From Streptomyces albipurpureus (GTDB lineage: Bacteria; Actinomycetota; Actinomycetes; Streptomycetales; Streptomycetaceae), in NCBI RefSeq assembly GCF_023701525.1, contig NZ_JAMQAW010000009.1:104750-157229 (forward strand): a DNA stretch of 52,480 bases, given 5' to 3'. How positions within the stretch are numbered: the stretch's first letter is position 1; each line of letters opens with the position of its first letter. The notes beneath the pieces are model-generated. The model ran no database searches and was not told the origin of the DNA. It worked only from the letters and a program-made list of their open reading frames with translations. Of the stretch, positions 41,682 through 51,658 are shown one piece after another. A program made the position numbers and the translations under genes.

Positions 41682-41811
41682 GGCTGACCTCTCCGTCCAG
41701 GCCCACGTCCCGATCGACGCGGAGCGATCGCCCATCTTGCCCCCGCGGGTGGTCCCGAGACGGGTATCACCGTAATAGGCAGGCCCGGTGCCATGGTCTG
41801 CCCCAGGCCCT

Positions 41812-41847
41812 GACCAGCCCCGGAAGCCCCGCTGCCCGGGGCTGGTC
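41812..41847 (+). promoter_or_regulatory. GC-rich hairpin in the leader region of the subtilisin gene
   Basis: GACCAGCCCCGG (41812-41823) pairs perfectly with CCGGGGCTGGTC (41836-41847) over a 12-base loop. It lies between two divergent genes, so no gene ends here; it could be a leader hairpin of the peptidase mRNA or a remnant terminator. The rest of 41682-42160 shows no gene. Confidence 0.45.
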
Positions 41848-42160
41848 GGGCGTCCCGGAGGCTTTCCGCCCTCCCGATGCCGGGGGTCTGACGACCGGGG
41901 TGCGAGCCGGGGAGCCGGGGGCCGCCCGGCTATCCATATCCAGCCCTCGCTGACGGGATATCTCCTCGGCTCTTTCTCCTACCGAGCAGCATCCATGCAG
42001 ATCATCGCGGTGGTGAACTCCCTCCCTGGGTACGGGTTCCAGCCATTCACCGGATGGGGTGACAACCAGAGGATCGCCTTTCCCCTGTTCTCAGACAGGA
42101 GTGGGGAGCGGGTCCACTCCGGGTCCTACTCCCAACCCCCGCCCCAGCAAGGGGAATTGA

Positions 42161-45100
42161 TTGTTTTCCAGGAGACGTCAGAACCTCGGTGCCGCAACGC
42201 TCACCACGGTGGTTGCGGCAGCGCTCGTCGCCGGATTGACCGCCCCGGCATCGTCCGCTGCTCCCCAGCTTCCCGGAGACACCGCCGCCGCTTCGGCGAC
42301 GGGCGCCGAGCTGACCCAGAAGCTCAGCAAGGGCAAGACCACCGGACTCCGTTGGGTGACCCTGATCACGGGTGACCGCGTCGGGGTGAACGGCGAGGGC
42401 AAGGTGGTCACCATTGACTCCGCCAAGGGCCGGGAGAACGTGCCCGTCCAGACCTTCACCCATGGCGACAACACCTTTGTGGTGCCCTACGACGCGCGGG
42501 CGCTGCTCGCCGACGGCCGCCTCGACCAGCGGCTGTTCAACATCACCGAGCTCAGCAAGGCGGAGAGCCGCAAGGCGTACCGCAAGGGTCTGAAGGTGAT
42601 CGTCGCCTACAGCGGCGCCGCCGCTGCCACGGCCAGGCAGGGACTGCGCGCCACGGGTGATGTCCAGGTCAGCCGGAACCTTCCGAGCCTGAACGCGGAT
42701 GCCGTGACCATCTCGGAGCGGGAGGCCGGCGCCCTGTGGGAGGCGCTGACCCGCACCACGAGCGGCAAGGACGCGCGTACCACCACCGTCTCCGGCGTCC
42801 AGCACATCTGGCTGGACGGGGTCCGCACCGCCAACCTCGACAAGAGCGTGGCCCAGATCGGCACACCGAAGGCGTGGGAGGCCGGCTACGACGGCACCGG
42901 CGTCAAGATCGCCGTCCTGGACACGGGGGTGGACGACTCTCACCCGGATCTGAAGAACCAGGTCGTCGCGGGGAAGAACTTCAGCGACTCCAGGGACGCG
43001 AAGGACCGCAACGGCCACGGCACCCATGTCGCCTCGACCGCCGCTGGTACGGGCGCGAAGTCGGGTGGCACGCACAAGGGGGTCGCCCCCGGTGCCAAGA
43101 TCCTCAACGGCAAGGTGCTGGACGACGGCGGCGGCGGTATGGACTCCGGCATCATCGCCGGAATGGACTGGGCCGTGGCCCAGGGCGCCGATGTCATCAA
43201 TATGAGCCTCGGCGGCGGGGACACTCCGGACATCGACCCTCTGGAAGCCCATGTCAACAAGCTGTCCGCGGAGAAGGGCGTTCTCTTCGCCATCGCCGCC
43301 GGCAACTCGGGCCCGGGCGCGGGTTCGATCAACTCACCGGGCAGCGCGGACGCCGCCCTGACCGTCGGCGCGGTGGACCACAAGGACCTGTTGGCGGACT
43401 TCTCCAGCGTGGGCCCGCGGTCCGGTGGAGGCCCCATCAAGCCGGATGTCACCGCCCCGGGGGTGAACATCGTCGCCGCGGCGGCGGCCGGTACCGGATC
43501 GGGGGGCCCACCGGGGTATGCCGCCATCTCCGGTACCTCGATGGCCACTCCGCATGTGGCGGGCGCCGCGGCCCTGTTGAAGCAGCAGCACCCCTCCTGG
43601 AAGGGTGGGCAGCTGAAGAGCGCGCTGACCGCCTCCACCAAGGACGGTGGCTACCACTCCTTCCAGCAGGGCTCCGGGCGTATCGCCCTGAACCAGGCGA
43701 TCAAGCAGAGCATCATCACGGAGCCCTCATCGTTGAGCTTCGCGAAGCAGGCGTGGCCGCACCACGACGACAAGCCCGAGACCCAGAAGGTCACCTACCG
43801 CAACCTGGGTGATCGGGACATCACCCTCGATGTGGCGGTCACCGGCCGTGACCCGCGGGGCAAGGCGGCCCCGGCCGGCTTCTTCGCCCTGGGCGCGAAC
43901 AAGGTGATCGTCCCTGCCGGTGGCACCGCTTCGGTGGATCTCACCGCGAACACCCGTATCGGTACCGCCGACGGCACCTACTCGGCCGCGGTCGTCGCGA
44001 CCGGCGGTGGGCAGAGTGTGCGCAGCGTGGCCGCCGTGGAGCGCGAGGTGGAGTCCTACGACCTCACCGTCAAGCACCTCGGGCGGGACGGCAAGCCGAG
44101 CGATGGCTTCTCCACCGCCCTCGGTTCGCTGGATGATCGCACGGGGGGCGACTGGCAGCACCTCACCAGCACGTCGGGCAGCTCCAAGGTCCGTGTCCCC
44201 AAGGGCGCATACGTTCTGGACGCCGGTCTGGCCGTGGATCCCATGGACAGCACCAAGGGCTTTGACCACCTGCTCCAGCCGAAGCTGGTGATGAACAAGA
44301 ACACCACCATGACGGTCGACGCCCGCAAGGCCAAGCCGGTCTCGATCACGGTTCCGGACAAGAAGGCCCGGCTGAGCCGTGCCACGGTTTCCTACACGGT
44401 GATCAAGCCGAAATCGGGTGTGGGGAGCGAGAAGAGGTTCTCCACGCTGGCCAATGTGCGCACCGCGCACCTCGGCCCGGAGGTCACCGACGGCTCCTTC
44501 TCCGAGGTGTTCTCCACCCGTTGGAGCAGGGGTCCCTCGACGACGGAGTACAACACCATCGCCGGCGGCCCGGTGAAGAAGTACTCCACCGGCTACACCA
44601 AGAAGTTCAAGACCGGTGACTTCGCGAAGGTCAAGGTGAACGTCGCCGGCTCGATGAAGAACAAGCGGGGTGAGATACACGCGATGGGCCAGCTGGGTGA
44701 GGGCTGGGCTGCGAGCAGCGGCCACGTGGTGCCCTTCCCCGGCTCCGGGACTCTGCACCTGGCCACGATCGGCAAGGGCAGTTGGTCCGTGTCGGCCCAG
44801 CAGTACGGAATGGACCCGGATGGATTCCCCACCCCGGAGTCCTGGTACGGCACCCCGGGCAGGAAGTACACCGGTGGCAAGTCCTACTCCGAGACGCTCG
44901 GTGCAGGGGTCCACTCTCCTCTGGTGGACGAGGACTCCGGCGCCTTCAGGTACGGCAACGAGATCGCGGGCCTGACGTACGTCTTCGCCGACGGCAGGGG
45001 AAACGAGGGGACTTTCTACTACTCCTCGGCGAGGACCACCCTCCACAAGGGCAAGATCAAGATCGGTGAGAACAACGATCCGCTGGAGGGTCGGGAAGCT

Positions 45101-45544
45101 TTCGCGGTCGGCCCGGAGGACGCGGAGTACACGCTCGCGACGTCGGTGCTGCAGCACGAGACCGCGGCGATGTCCGCCAGCCGGATCGACGTCAGCTGGA
45201 CCTTCCGCTCCAAGAAGCCGGCTGAGGGCGTGGTTGCCGCGCTACCGGTCTCCTCGGTCCGCTTCGCCCCGAAGCTGGCGCTGGACAACACCGCTCCTGC
45301 GGGCAGGCTGGTCACCATCCCGGTGACCATCGAGGGCGCCGCGGCCGGCAAGGGACTGAAGTCCCTGACGGTCTCGACCTCCTATGACGGCGGCAGGACC
45401 TGGAAGAAGGTCACCGTCACCAAGGGCAAGATCACGATCAAGAACCCCGCCAAGGGCAAGCCGATCGCCTTCAAGGCCCAGATCGTGGACAAGAAGAACA
45501 ACAAGAGCACCATCACCGTTCACGACGCCTACTTCGGCAAGTAG
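42161..45544 (+). CDS. Secreted subtilisin-like serine peptidase (S8), about 1,127 residues
   Basis: The N terminus FSRRRQNLGAATLTTVVAAA is a signal peptide with a run of arginines that could use the Tat or Sec route. A propeptide of about 190 residues follows, then the S8 catalytic domain with Asp254 (VLDTGVDDSHPD), His286 (NGHGTHVAS) and Ser460 (GTSMATPHVAGAAAL) all intact. About 580 further residues form beta-rich C-terminal domains. It probably degrades extracellular proteins. The start is TTG 42161 with AAGGGG upstream; no ATG or GTG fits. A strong terminator follows. Confidence 0.9.
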   Translation: MFSRRRQNLGAATLTTVVAAALVAGLTAPASSAAPQLPGDTAAASATGAELTQKLSKGKTTGLRWVTLITGDRVGVNGEGKVVTIDSAKGRENVPVQTFTHGDNTFVVPYDARALLADGRLDQRLFNITELSKAESRKAYRKGLKVIVAYSGAAAATARQGLRATGDVQVSRNLPSLNADAVTISEREAGALWEALTRTTSGKDARTTTVSGVQHIWLDGVRTANLDKSVAQIGTPKAWEAGYDGTGVKIAVLDTGVDDSHPDLKNQVVAGKNFSDSRDAKDRNGHGTHVASTAAGTGAKSGGTHKGVAPGAKILNGKVLDDGGGGMDSGIIAGMDWAVAQGADVINMSLGGGDTPDIDPLEAHVNKLSAEKGVLFAIAAGNSGPGAGSINSPGSADAALTVGAVDHKDLLADFSSVGPRSGGGPIKPDVTAPGVNIVAAAAAGTGSGGPPGYAAISGTSMATPHVAGAAALLKQQHPSWKGGQLKSALTASTKDGGYHSFQQGSGRIALNQAIKQSIITEPSSLSFAKQAWPHHDDKPETQKVTYRNLGDRDITLDVAVTGRDPRGKAAPAGFFALGANKVIVPAGGTASVDLTANTRIGTADGTYSAAVVATGGGQSVRSVAAVEREVESYDLTVKHLGRDGKPSDGFSTALGSLDDRTGGDWQHLTSTSGSSKVRVPKGAYVLDAGLAVDPMDSTKGFDHLLQPKLVMNKNTTMTVDARKAKPVSITVPDKKARLSRATVSYTVIKPKSGVGSEKRFSTLANVRTAHLGPEVTDGSFSEVFSTRWSRGPSTTEYNTIAGGPVKKYSTGYTKKFKTGDFAKVKVNVAGSMKNKRGEIHAMGQLGEGWAASSGHVVPFPGSGTLHLATIGKGSWSVSAQQYGMDPDGFPTPESWYGTPGRKYTGGKSYSETLGAGVHSPLVDEDSGAFRYGNEIAGLTYVFADGRGNEGTFYYSSARTTLHKGKIKIGENNDPLEGREAFAVGPEDAEYTLATSVLQHETAAMSASRIDVSWTFRSKKPAEGVVAALPVSSVRFAPKLALDNTAPAGRLVTIPVTIEGAAAGKGLKSLTVSTSYDGGRTWKKVTVTKGKITIKNPAKGKPIAFKAQIVDKKNNKSTITVHDAYFGK

Positions 45545-45582
45545 ACCTCGGAGCCCCGGCACGCTCCCACACGCTCTGACAC

Positions 45583-45626
45583 GGACGGCCCGTACCGACC
45601 CCCTGAAGGGTTGGTACGGGCCGTCC
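45583..45626. terminator. Bidirectional terminator between peptidase and phosphatase genes
   Basis: An 18-base stem (45583-45600 with 45609-45626) has one G-T pair and an eight-base loop. The core GGACGGCCCGTACC matches GGTACGGGCCGTCC. It lies between two convergent genes and is probably used by both. Confidence 0.8.
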
Positions 45627-45694
45627 CAAGTGTCCGTCCGTGTGGGTAGGGGCTGGGTGATCGGTTCAGCTCACCGCGCCGGTCCCCGACCCTC

Positions 45695-47812
45695 TCAAGA
45701 CCCCGACCCGGGGGACCCGGCGGTCTCCGACTCCCCCGCCGTGCTCGACTCGTGCAGCTCGAACCAGATGGACTTCCCATCGCCCCGGGGGTCCACCCCC
45801 CAGTCATCCGCCAGCATCTGCATCAGCACCAGACCACGCCCCGATGAGGCCATCTCGCCCGGGCGCCGCTTGTGCGGCAGTTCATCGCTGGTGTCCGCCA
45901 CCTCCACGCGGAGCCGCCGTGGGTCATCCCCGTCGCCATCGGTGACCTCTGCCGAAAGCAGCGCGTTCCCATCCGTGTGGACCAGCACATTGGTCACCAT
46001 CTCGGAGACCATCAGCACCGCGGAGTCGATCTGCTCCTCATCCGTCCAGTCGTGCAGCAACTCCTTCACCTGCTGCCGGGCGGCCGAGATCCGCTCCGGT
46101 TGGGCCTGTGCCACCGCCATCGCCATCCGGCGGGGTGCCGGGGCGGCCGGGGCGCCCTCGCGGGAGAGCAGTACCAGCGCGACATCGTCCTCGCGGCGAT
46201 CCGCCAGCGGGCCGGTCGTGTAGTGGGAGACCGGGCCGTGGACCGCCTGCACCAGGGCGTCCGCCAACTCCTCCAGCGACTTGCCCAGGTCCTCCTCCAG
46301 GACCGTGCGCAGCCGGGCCCAGCCGGTGTCCAGGTCGTGTCCGCCGGTCTCCAGCAGGCCGTCGGTACAGATCATCATCGTCTCGCCGGGCTCCAGCGTC
46401 ATCCGGGTCGTCGGATAGTCCGTATCGCGGTCGATGCCCAGCGGCAGCCCGCCCTCGGTCGGGCGCATCAGCACCGTTCCGTCGGCCGTCCGCACCGCGG
46501 GCTCGGGATGCCCGGCCCGGGCGATGTCGATGCGCCCGTTCGCCGGATCGACCTCCAGATAGAGACAGGTGGCGAACCTGGGGCTGGAGTAGTCGCTCTG
46601 GTCGTAGGTGTCGGTGATGCCATGCAGAAAGCGGGAGGCCCGGGAGAGCACGGCGTCGGGGCGATGCCCCTCGGACGCGTACGCCCGTAGGGCGATCCGT
46701 AGCTGGCCCATCAGTCCCGCGGCCCGTACGTCATGGCCCTGGACATCGCCGATGACCAGCGCGATCCGTCCCGACGGCAGCGGGATCATGTCGTACCAGT
46801 CGCCGCCGACCTGGAGCCCGCCGCCGGTCGGCACATAGCGTGCCGCCACCTCTATCCCCGGGATCGCCGGGCCCAGCACCGGCATCATCGACCGCTGGAG
46901 CCCCAGGGAGAGTTCCCGCTCCGACTCGGCGACCCCGGCCCTGGCCAGTGCCTGCGCCAGCATCCGGGCCACCGTCGTCAGCACCGACCGCTCATCGGGG
47001 GTGAAGGTGACCCGGTGCCGGAACGCCGCCATCCAGGCGCCCATCGTGCGCCCCGCGACGATCAGCGGCAGATAGGCCCAGGACAGCCGTCCCAGCGGCT
47101 GCGCCAGCGGCCAGCTGGTCGGATATCGCCGGTTGTACTCGTCCGGGCTCGGCAGATAGACGGCCCGCCCGGTGCGGATCACCTCGGCCGCCGGATGGTC
47201 GGTGTCCATCCGCATATGGCTGAAGGGGTCGTCACCGGCGCCCTGGTGGCCGTGCTGCCCGATGATGGTGATCCGGTCGCCCGCGGCCCCGAAGACGGCG
47301 AGCCCATCGGGGGAGAAGCCGGGCATGGACAGGGAGGCGGCCACCCGCAGTACCTCGGCCGTGGAGCGCGCCTCGGCCAGTGCCCGCCCGGCGTCCAGCA
47401 GAAACGCCTCACGCGAGCGGCGCCAGTCTCCGGTGATGGGGGTCTTGGCCGCCGTGCCCTCGGTGGGTTCGGCGACCTCCTGGAGCATGCCCACCAGGAC
47501 ATGGGAGCGATCCACCCGATGCGGCTTGGCGCGGAAGCGGACCGTACGCAGCACCCGTCCGCCGTCGTCGACGATCCGCAGCCGGCCCTCGGCAAGGGTG
47601 TCCTCGGCGATGGCTAGGCCGACGACGCCATTGATCTCGTTCCAGTCGACGGGATGGAAACGGGCGCGTACGACTGACTCGGGTTGGCTACCGGCCTCTG
47701 CGGGCAGCTCGACCAGCCGGGCGGCCTCCGCGTCGAGGTTGACCGTCCCGGATGCCTTGTCCCACCGCCATAGGCCGGTGGCGATAGCTGCCAGGACGTC
47801 CTCGGTGCGCAT
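45695..47812 (-). CDS. PAS-GAF-SpoIIE phosphatase with C-terminal HATPase domain
   Basis: 705 residues. An N-terminal PAS domain (LWRWDKASGTVNLDAEAARLVELP) is followed by a GAF domain (about 150-310), then a SpoIIE-type PP2C phosphatase (GLQVGGDWYDMIPLPSGRIALVIGDVQGHD, MMICTDGLLETGG, DDVALVLLS) and an RsbW-like ATPase (DSAVLMVSEMVTNVLVHTDG, VEVADTSDELP, GRGLVLMQMLADDWG). This fusion combines the phosphatase and anti-sigma kinase activities of a partner-switching cascade. The ligand and partner STAS protein are unknown. Confidence 0.92.
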   Translation of the reverse strand: MRTEDVLAAIATGLWRWDKASGTVNLDAEAARLVELPAEAGSQPESVVRARFHPVDWNEINGVVGLAIAEDTLAEGRLRIVDDGGRVLRTVRFRAKPHRVDRSHVLVGMLQEVAEPTEGTAAKTPITGDWRRSREAFLLDAGRALAEARSTAEVLRVAASLSMPGFSPDGLAVFGAAGDRITIIGQHGHQGAGDDPFSHMRMDTDHPAAEVIRTGRAVYLPSPDEYNRRYPTSWPLAQPLGRLSWAYLPLIVAGRTMGAWMAAFRHRVTFTPDERSVLTTVARMLAQALARAGVAESERELSLGLQRSMMPVLGPAIPGIEVAARYVPTGGGLQVGGDWYDMIPLPSGRIALVIGDVQGHDVRAAGLMGQLRIALRAYASEGHRPDAVLSRASRFLHGITDTYDQSDYSSPRFATCLYLEVDPANGRIDIARAGHPEPAVRTADGTVLMRPTEGGLPLGIDRDTDYPTTRMTLEPGETMMICTDGLLETGGHDLDTGWARLRTVLEEDLGKSLEELADALVQAVHGPVSHYTTGPLADRREDDVALVLLSREGAPAAPAPRRMAMAVAQAQPERISAARQQVKELLHDWTDEEQIDSAVLMVSEMVTNVLVHTDGNALLSAEVTDGDGDDPRRLRVEVADTSDELPHKRRPGEMASSGRGLVLMQMLADDWGVDPRGDGKSIWFELHESSTAGESETAGSPGSGS

Positions 47813-48165
47813 TGCCTCACTTTATTCCGATCTGCCGACACATGACCTGCCGGGGCTCGCTGCCGGGGGAACGGCCCCCGGGTGGACGGTAGAAGGGGAC
47901 GGCCGACGCGAGGAGGCGCGGTGCCGAGACTCCGTGGTCGGGGCATGGAGCGTCGTGGTCGTGCCGTTCGTCGCCGGGTCCGTCGCCTGGTCCGTTTCGG
48001 GGGTCATCGGGCAGCTGTTCGTGGGGTCAGTTACGACCTCGGCCAGGCCCAGTGTCGCTCAGTGTCCACCGCTGGCGTGTATATGCCAATGAGATCGGCG
48101 TGAGTCGGGCGGTAACCTTGACAAGCCCACCCCACCCCACTCCCGCTAAGACTGGATGAACGACG
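47813..48165. other. Divergent spacer between phosphatase and aspS
   Basis: About 350 bases with no gene. The part near aspS includes TTGACA (48119-48124) but no -10 at a usual distance. Nothing resembling a T-box leader is visible. Confidence 0.35.
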
Positions 48166-49938
48166 ATGCATCGGTACAGGTCCCACACCTGCGGCGAGCT
48201 CCGCGCCTCTGACGTCTCCACCGACGTCCGGCTGAGCGGCTGGCTGCACAATCGTCGAGACCTGGGCGGCATCCTCTTCATCGATCTGCGTGACCACTAC
48301 GGCATCACCCAGCTCGTCGCCCGTCCCGGCACCGCGGCCAACGAGGCGCTGAGCCACCTCACCAAGGAGACCGTCGTCCGTATCGACGGCAAGGTCGTCA
48401 GCCGGGGCGCCGACAACGTCAACCCCGAGCTGCCGACCGGTGAGGTCGAGATCGAGGTGGCCGAGGTGGAGGTGCTGGGCGCGGCCCAGCAGATCCCCTT
48501 CACGATCAACGCGGACGACGGCGTCAACGAAGAGCGCCGGCTTGAGTACCGCTTCCTCGATCTGCGCCGCGAGCGCATGCACCGCAACATCATGCTGCGG
48601 ACCGCGGTGATCAGCGCGATCCGGCACAAGATGACCGCGCTCGGCTTCAACGAGATGGCCACCCCGATCCTCACCGCGACCTCCCCCGAGGGCGCCCGGG
48701 ACTTCGTGGTGCCCTCCCGGCTGAACCCCGGCAAGTTCTACGCCCTGCCGCAGGCCCCGCAGCAGTTCAAGCAGCTGCTGATGATCTCCGGCTTCGACCG
48801 CTACTTCCAGATCGCGCCCTGCTTCCGCGACGAGGACGCCCGCGCCGACCGGTCGCCCGGCGAGTTCTACCAGCTCGATGTCGAGATGAGCTTCGTCGAG
48901 CAGGAAGACGTCTTCCAGCCGGTCGAGAGGCTGATGACCGAACTCTTCGAGGAGTTCGGCGACGGCAAGCACGTCACCTCGCCCTTCCCGCGCATCCCGT
49001 TCCGCGAGTCGATGCTGAAGTACGGCAACGACAAGCCGGACCTGCGCGCCCGACTCGAACTCGTCGACATCACCGATGTCTTCGAGGGCTCCGAGTTCAA
49101 TGCCTTCGCCGGCAAGCACGTCCGTGCGCTGGCCGTGCCGGATGTCTCCGCGCAGCCCAGGAAGTTCTTCGACCAGCTCGGCGAGTACGCGATCGAGCAG
49201 GGCGCCAAGGGCCTGGCCTGGGTGCGGGTCGCCGAGGGCGGCACCCTCTCCGGGCCGATCGCCAAGTTCCTCACCGAGGAGAACGTCAAGGTCCTCACCG
49301 AGCGGCTCGGCCTGGAGGCCGGACACGCCGTCTTCTTCGGCGCGGGCGAGTTCGACGAGGTCTCCAAGATCATGGGCGCGGTCCGCGTCGAGGCCGCCAA
49401 GCGCGCCGGCCACTTCGATGAGGGCGTCTTCCGGTTCTGCTGGATCGTCGACTTCCCGATGTACGAGAAGGACGAGGAGACCGGCAAGATCGACTTCTCC
49501 CACAACCCCTTCTCGATGCCCCAGGGCGGCATGAAGGACCTGGAGGAGAAGGACCCGCTGGACATCCTCGCCTGGCAGTACGACATCGTCTGCAACGGCA
49601 TCGAGCTGTCCTCGGGCGCGATCCGCAACCACGAGCCCGAGGTCATGCTCAAGGCCTTCGAGATCGCCGGCTACGACCGGGACACCGTCGAGCACGAGTT
49701 CGCGGGCATGCTGCGCGCCTTCCGCCTCGGCGCCCCGCCGCACGGTGGTATCGCCCCGGGCATCGACCGGATCGTGATGCTCCTCGCCGACGAGCCCAAC
49801 ATCCGCGAGACCATCGCCTTCCCGCTCAACGGCAACGCCCAGGACCTGATGATGGGCGCGCCCACCGAGCTGAACGAGTCCCGGCTGCGGGAGTTGAACA
49901 TCCAGCTCCGCAAGCCGGTGGCGAAGTCCGCCGACTAG
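48166..49938 (+). CDS. aspS: Aspartyl-tRNA synthetase
   Basis: 590 residues, the standard bacterial length, charging tRNA-Asp in the cytoplasm. The N-terminal OB-fold anticodon-binding domain (VRLSGWLHNRRDLGGILFIDLRDHYG) is followed by class II motif 2 (FRDEDARADRSPGEFYQLDVEMSF), the GAD insertion domain (about 300-410) and motif 3 (GGIAPGIDRIVMLLADEPNIRE). Actinobacteria with GatCAB often have a non-discriminating form that also charges tRNA-Asn; that cannot be decided here. A large terminator follows. Confidence 0.96.
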   Translation: MHRYRSHTCGELRASDVSTDVRLSGWLHNRRDLGGILFIDLRDHYGITQLVARPGTAANEALSHLTKETVVRIDGKVVSRGADNVNPELPTGEVEIEVAEVEVLGAAQQIPFTINADDGVNEERRLEYRFLDLRRERMHRNIMLRTAVISAIRHKMTALGFNEMATPILTATSPEGARDFVVPSRLNPGKFYALPQAPQQFKQLLMISGFDRYFQIAPCFRDEDARADRSPGEFYQLDVEMSFVEQEDVFQPVERLMTELFEEFGDGKHVTSPFPRIPFRESMLKYGNDKPDLRARLELVDITDVFEGSEFNAFAGKHVRALAVPDVSAQPRKFFDQLGEYAIEQGAKGLAWVRVAEGGTLSGPIAKFLTEENVKVLTERLGLEAGHAVFFGAGEFDEVSKIMGAVRVEAAKRAGHFDEGVFRFCWIVDFPMYEKDEETGKIDFSHNPFSMPQGGMKDLEEKDPLDILAWQYDIVCNGIELSSGAIRNHEPEVMLKAFEIAGYDRDTVEHEFAGMLRAFRLGAPPHGGIAPGIDRIVMLLADEPNIRETIAFPLNGNAQDLMMGAPTELNESRLRELNIQLRKPVAKSAD

Positions 49939-50042
49939 CAGCCCCGATCGGCAGCCGATTGGCTCTCGCCCCCGGCCTGTTGTGAGGGCTGTCCCGCAAG
50001 CTGACTCGCATGGGGCCCAAGGCTTGGCTGATGACGAGCTTG

Positions 50043-50084
50043 GCTGAGGCCCCGTTGCCGCCACCGCGGTAGCGGGGCCTCAGC
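50043..50084 (+). terminator. aspS terminator
   Basis: GCTGAGGCCCCG (50043-50054) pairs perfectly with CGGGGCCTCAGC (50073-50084), and the stem can extend inward with wobble pairs to leave a loop of about six bases. It lies about 105 bases after the aspS stop. Confidence 0.7.
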
Positions 50085-50111
50085 GCTGTCCGCGGTACCG
50101 CTGGGACACCC

Positions 50112-50198
50112 CGCGGTCGGTCTGCGTCTGGCCTACGGCTGGTCTGCGACCGGTCCGTGTCCGGTTCACGGTCGGTCTGCGGTCGGTCGCCGGTCGGG
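50112..50198 (+). repeat. Degenerate CGGTC-rich tandem repeats
   Basis: Variants of CGGTCGGTCTGCG recur about three times (near 50112, 50134 and 50169) with extra CGGTC copies between. This gives a low-complexity pyrimidine/purine-alternating stretch between the aspS terminator and the sigma-factor gene. No function is evident. Confidence 0.45.
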
Positions 50199-50349
50199 CT
50201 ATGCGTATCTCCGCGCTACCGTCCCCCGGCCCTGCTTCTCCGGATCTTCTCTGAAGAACCGTTTATCTGCTTGTTTTCGGGCAACCCGAACCCTTCGTCA
50301 CCACGTTCTCTCTATGTGGTCGACGAAACACGGAAGCGGGGGCGAGCCA

Positions 50350-50871
50350 ATGGGCTCCGATGGCGGGGACGGCGACTTCGAGGCGTTTGTCGCCGCCCGC
50401 GGCCCCAGATTGCTGCGGATGGCCTGGCTGCTGACCGGCGATCGGCATCTCGCCGAGGATCTGCTCCAGACCGTACTGGCGAAGGTGTGGCCCAACTGGC
50501 GGAAGATCGCCGCGGAACACCCAGAGGCGTACATCCGCAAGGCGATGGTGCACACCCATGCCTCATGGTGGCGTCGCCGATGGCGCGGGGAGGTGCCGCA
50601 CGGGGATCTCCCCGACTCGGTGACCTCCATCGACGCCTTCGCCCACGTCGATCTGGAGCAGTCACTCGCCGCGGCCATTCGGGCCCTTCCCGTACGCCAG
50701 CGGGCCGTTGTGGTCCTGCGGTACTTCGAGGACATGAGCGTCGAGGACACCGCGGCCACCCTCGGATGCGCCCCGGGCACCGTCAAGAGTCAGGCGTCAA
50801 AGGCGCTCCGTACGCTCCGGGCGCTGCTGCCCACCACCATGGCGGAGGCAGGTGATCGACGTGCGGCATGA
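50350..50871 (+). CDS. SigE-family ECF RNA polymerase sigma factor
   Basis: About 173 residues. Region 2 is FEAFVAARGPRLLRMAWLLTGDRHLAEDLLQTVLAKVWPNW and region 4 is ALPVRQRAVVVLRYFEDMSVEDTAATLGCAPGTVKSQASKALRTL. The LLTGD...AEDLLQ form is diagnostic of the actinobacterial SigE family (ECF41/ECF50-like nomenclature varies). ATG 50350 has GGGGGCGAG upstream; ATG 50314 is in frame. Its stop overlaps the start of the membrane-anchored partner gene by 20 bases. Confidence 0.9.
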   Translation: MGSDGGDGDFEAFVAARGPRLLRMAWLLTGDRHLAEDLLQTVLAKVWPNWRKIAAEHPEAYIRKAMVHTHASWWRRRWRGEVPHGDLPDSVTSIDAFAHVDLEQSLAAAIRALPVRQRAVVVLRYFEDMSVEDTAATLGCAPGTVKSQASKALRTLRALLPTTMAEAGDRRAA

Positions 50872-51658
50872 AGACGACCACGCCCTCCTGGAGGACGAAC
50901 TGCGGGTACTGCTGGAGCGCGGCACACCCCTGTTGCGCGCTCCAGAAGGACGGTTGCGCCAGGTGCGGGAGCGGGTGACGCGCCGCCGGCGTCGGCTACG
51001 GATGGCCGGGGCCACCGCCACCGGGGCGGCGGCCCTCACGCTCGCCGGGGCGCTGCTCCTCCCCACCACCGAGGAGGCCCAGCGCCCGGCGCTGCCCGCG
51101 GCACCGCCGAGCACCGGGGTGATGGCACCCCTGGCAGAACCGGTGTCCTTCCCCGAACTGAACGGGCTCACGATCGAGCTGCCCGAGCGGTGGAGCGCGC
51201 TGGCGGTGCCCGCGGACACCGTCCACCCGGACCCCCTGGGCTTTCTGGGGGCACAGTCACTCGCCCCCTTCACCCGCCCCTGCCAGCTGACGGACCCGCG
51301 CGACTGCGCGCCGGTGCGGCGGCTGGGCCGTGGCGATGTGCTGATCACGCTGTCGGGCGGATGGTCCGGGAAGCAGCAGGCCAGCGAGACGGCTTCGCGG
51401 GCACTCTCGCCCTCCGCGGCCCCGGACGAGGGCTGCGAGGCCATCGGAGGTGTCACTAAGCGTGGGGTGGCCCTCCTCGATGACGGGAAGCCCAACCGCC
51501 GCATCCTGGCCACCTTCCGGGTCTGTGCCGCGGCCGGTACGACCGACGCGACCTGGGCCGAGGTCCAGACGATGATCGACAACGCCCGTCTCGGCGGCTC
51601 CGCCTCCCCCGCGCCCTCCCCCAGCAAGCCCCCTTCCAGCTCCAAGGCAGGACAGTGA
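50852..51658 (+). CDS. Membrane-anchored partner of the SigE-family sigma factor
   Basis: 268 residues. A short charged cytoplasmic N terminus (HEDDHALLEDELRVLLERG) with a basic RRRRRLRM stretch precedes a single membrane helix (AGATATGAAALTLAGALLL). An extracytoplasmic domain of about 190 residues follows with two or three cysteine pairs (TRPCQLTDPRDCAPV, DEGCEAIGG) and a Ser/Pro-rich end. The topology and operon position fit an anti-sigma or sensor protein, though there is no zinc-finger motif. GTG 50852 lies after GGAGG. Confidence 0.7.
   Translation: MIDVRHEDDHALLEDELRVLLERGTPLLRAPEGRLRQVRERVTRRRRRLRMAGATATGAAALTLAGALLLPTTEEAQRPALPAAPPSTGVMAPLAEPVSFPELNGLTIELPERWSALAVPADTVHPDPLGFLGAQSLAPFTRPCQLTDPRDCAPVRRLGRGDVLITLSGGWSGKQQASETASRALSPSAAPDEGCEAIGGVTKRGVALLDDGKPNRRILATFRVCAAAGTTDATWAEVQTMIDNARLGGSASPAPSPSKPPSSSKAGQ

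Noticed and set aside
48031..50064. 677-codon minus-strand frame opposite aspS
   Set aside because: aspS is unmistakable on the plus strand; the antisense frame is open only because of codon bias.
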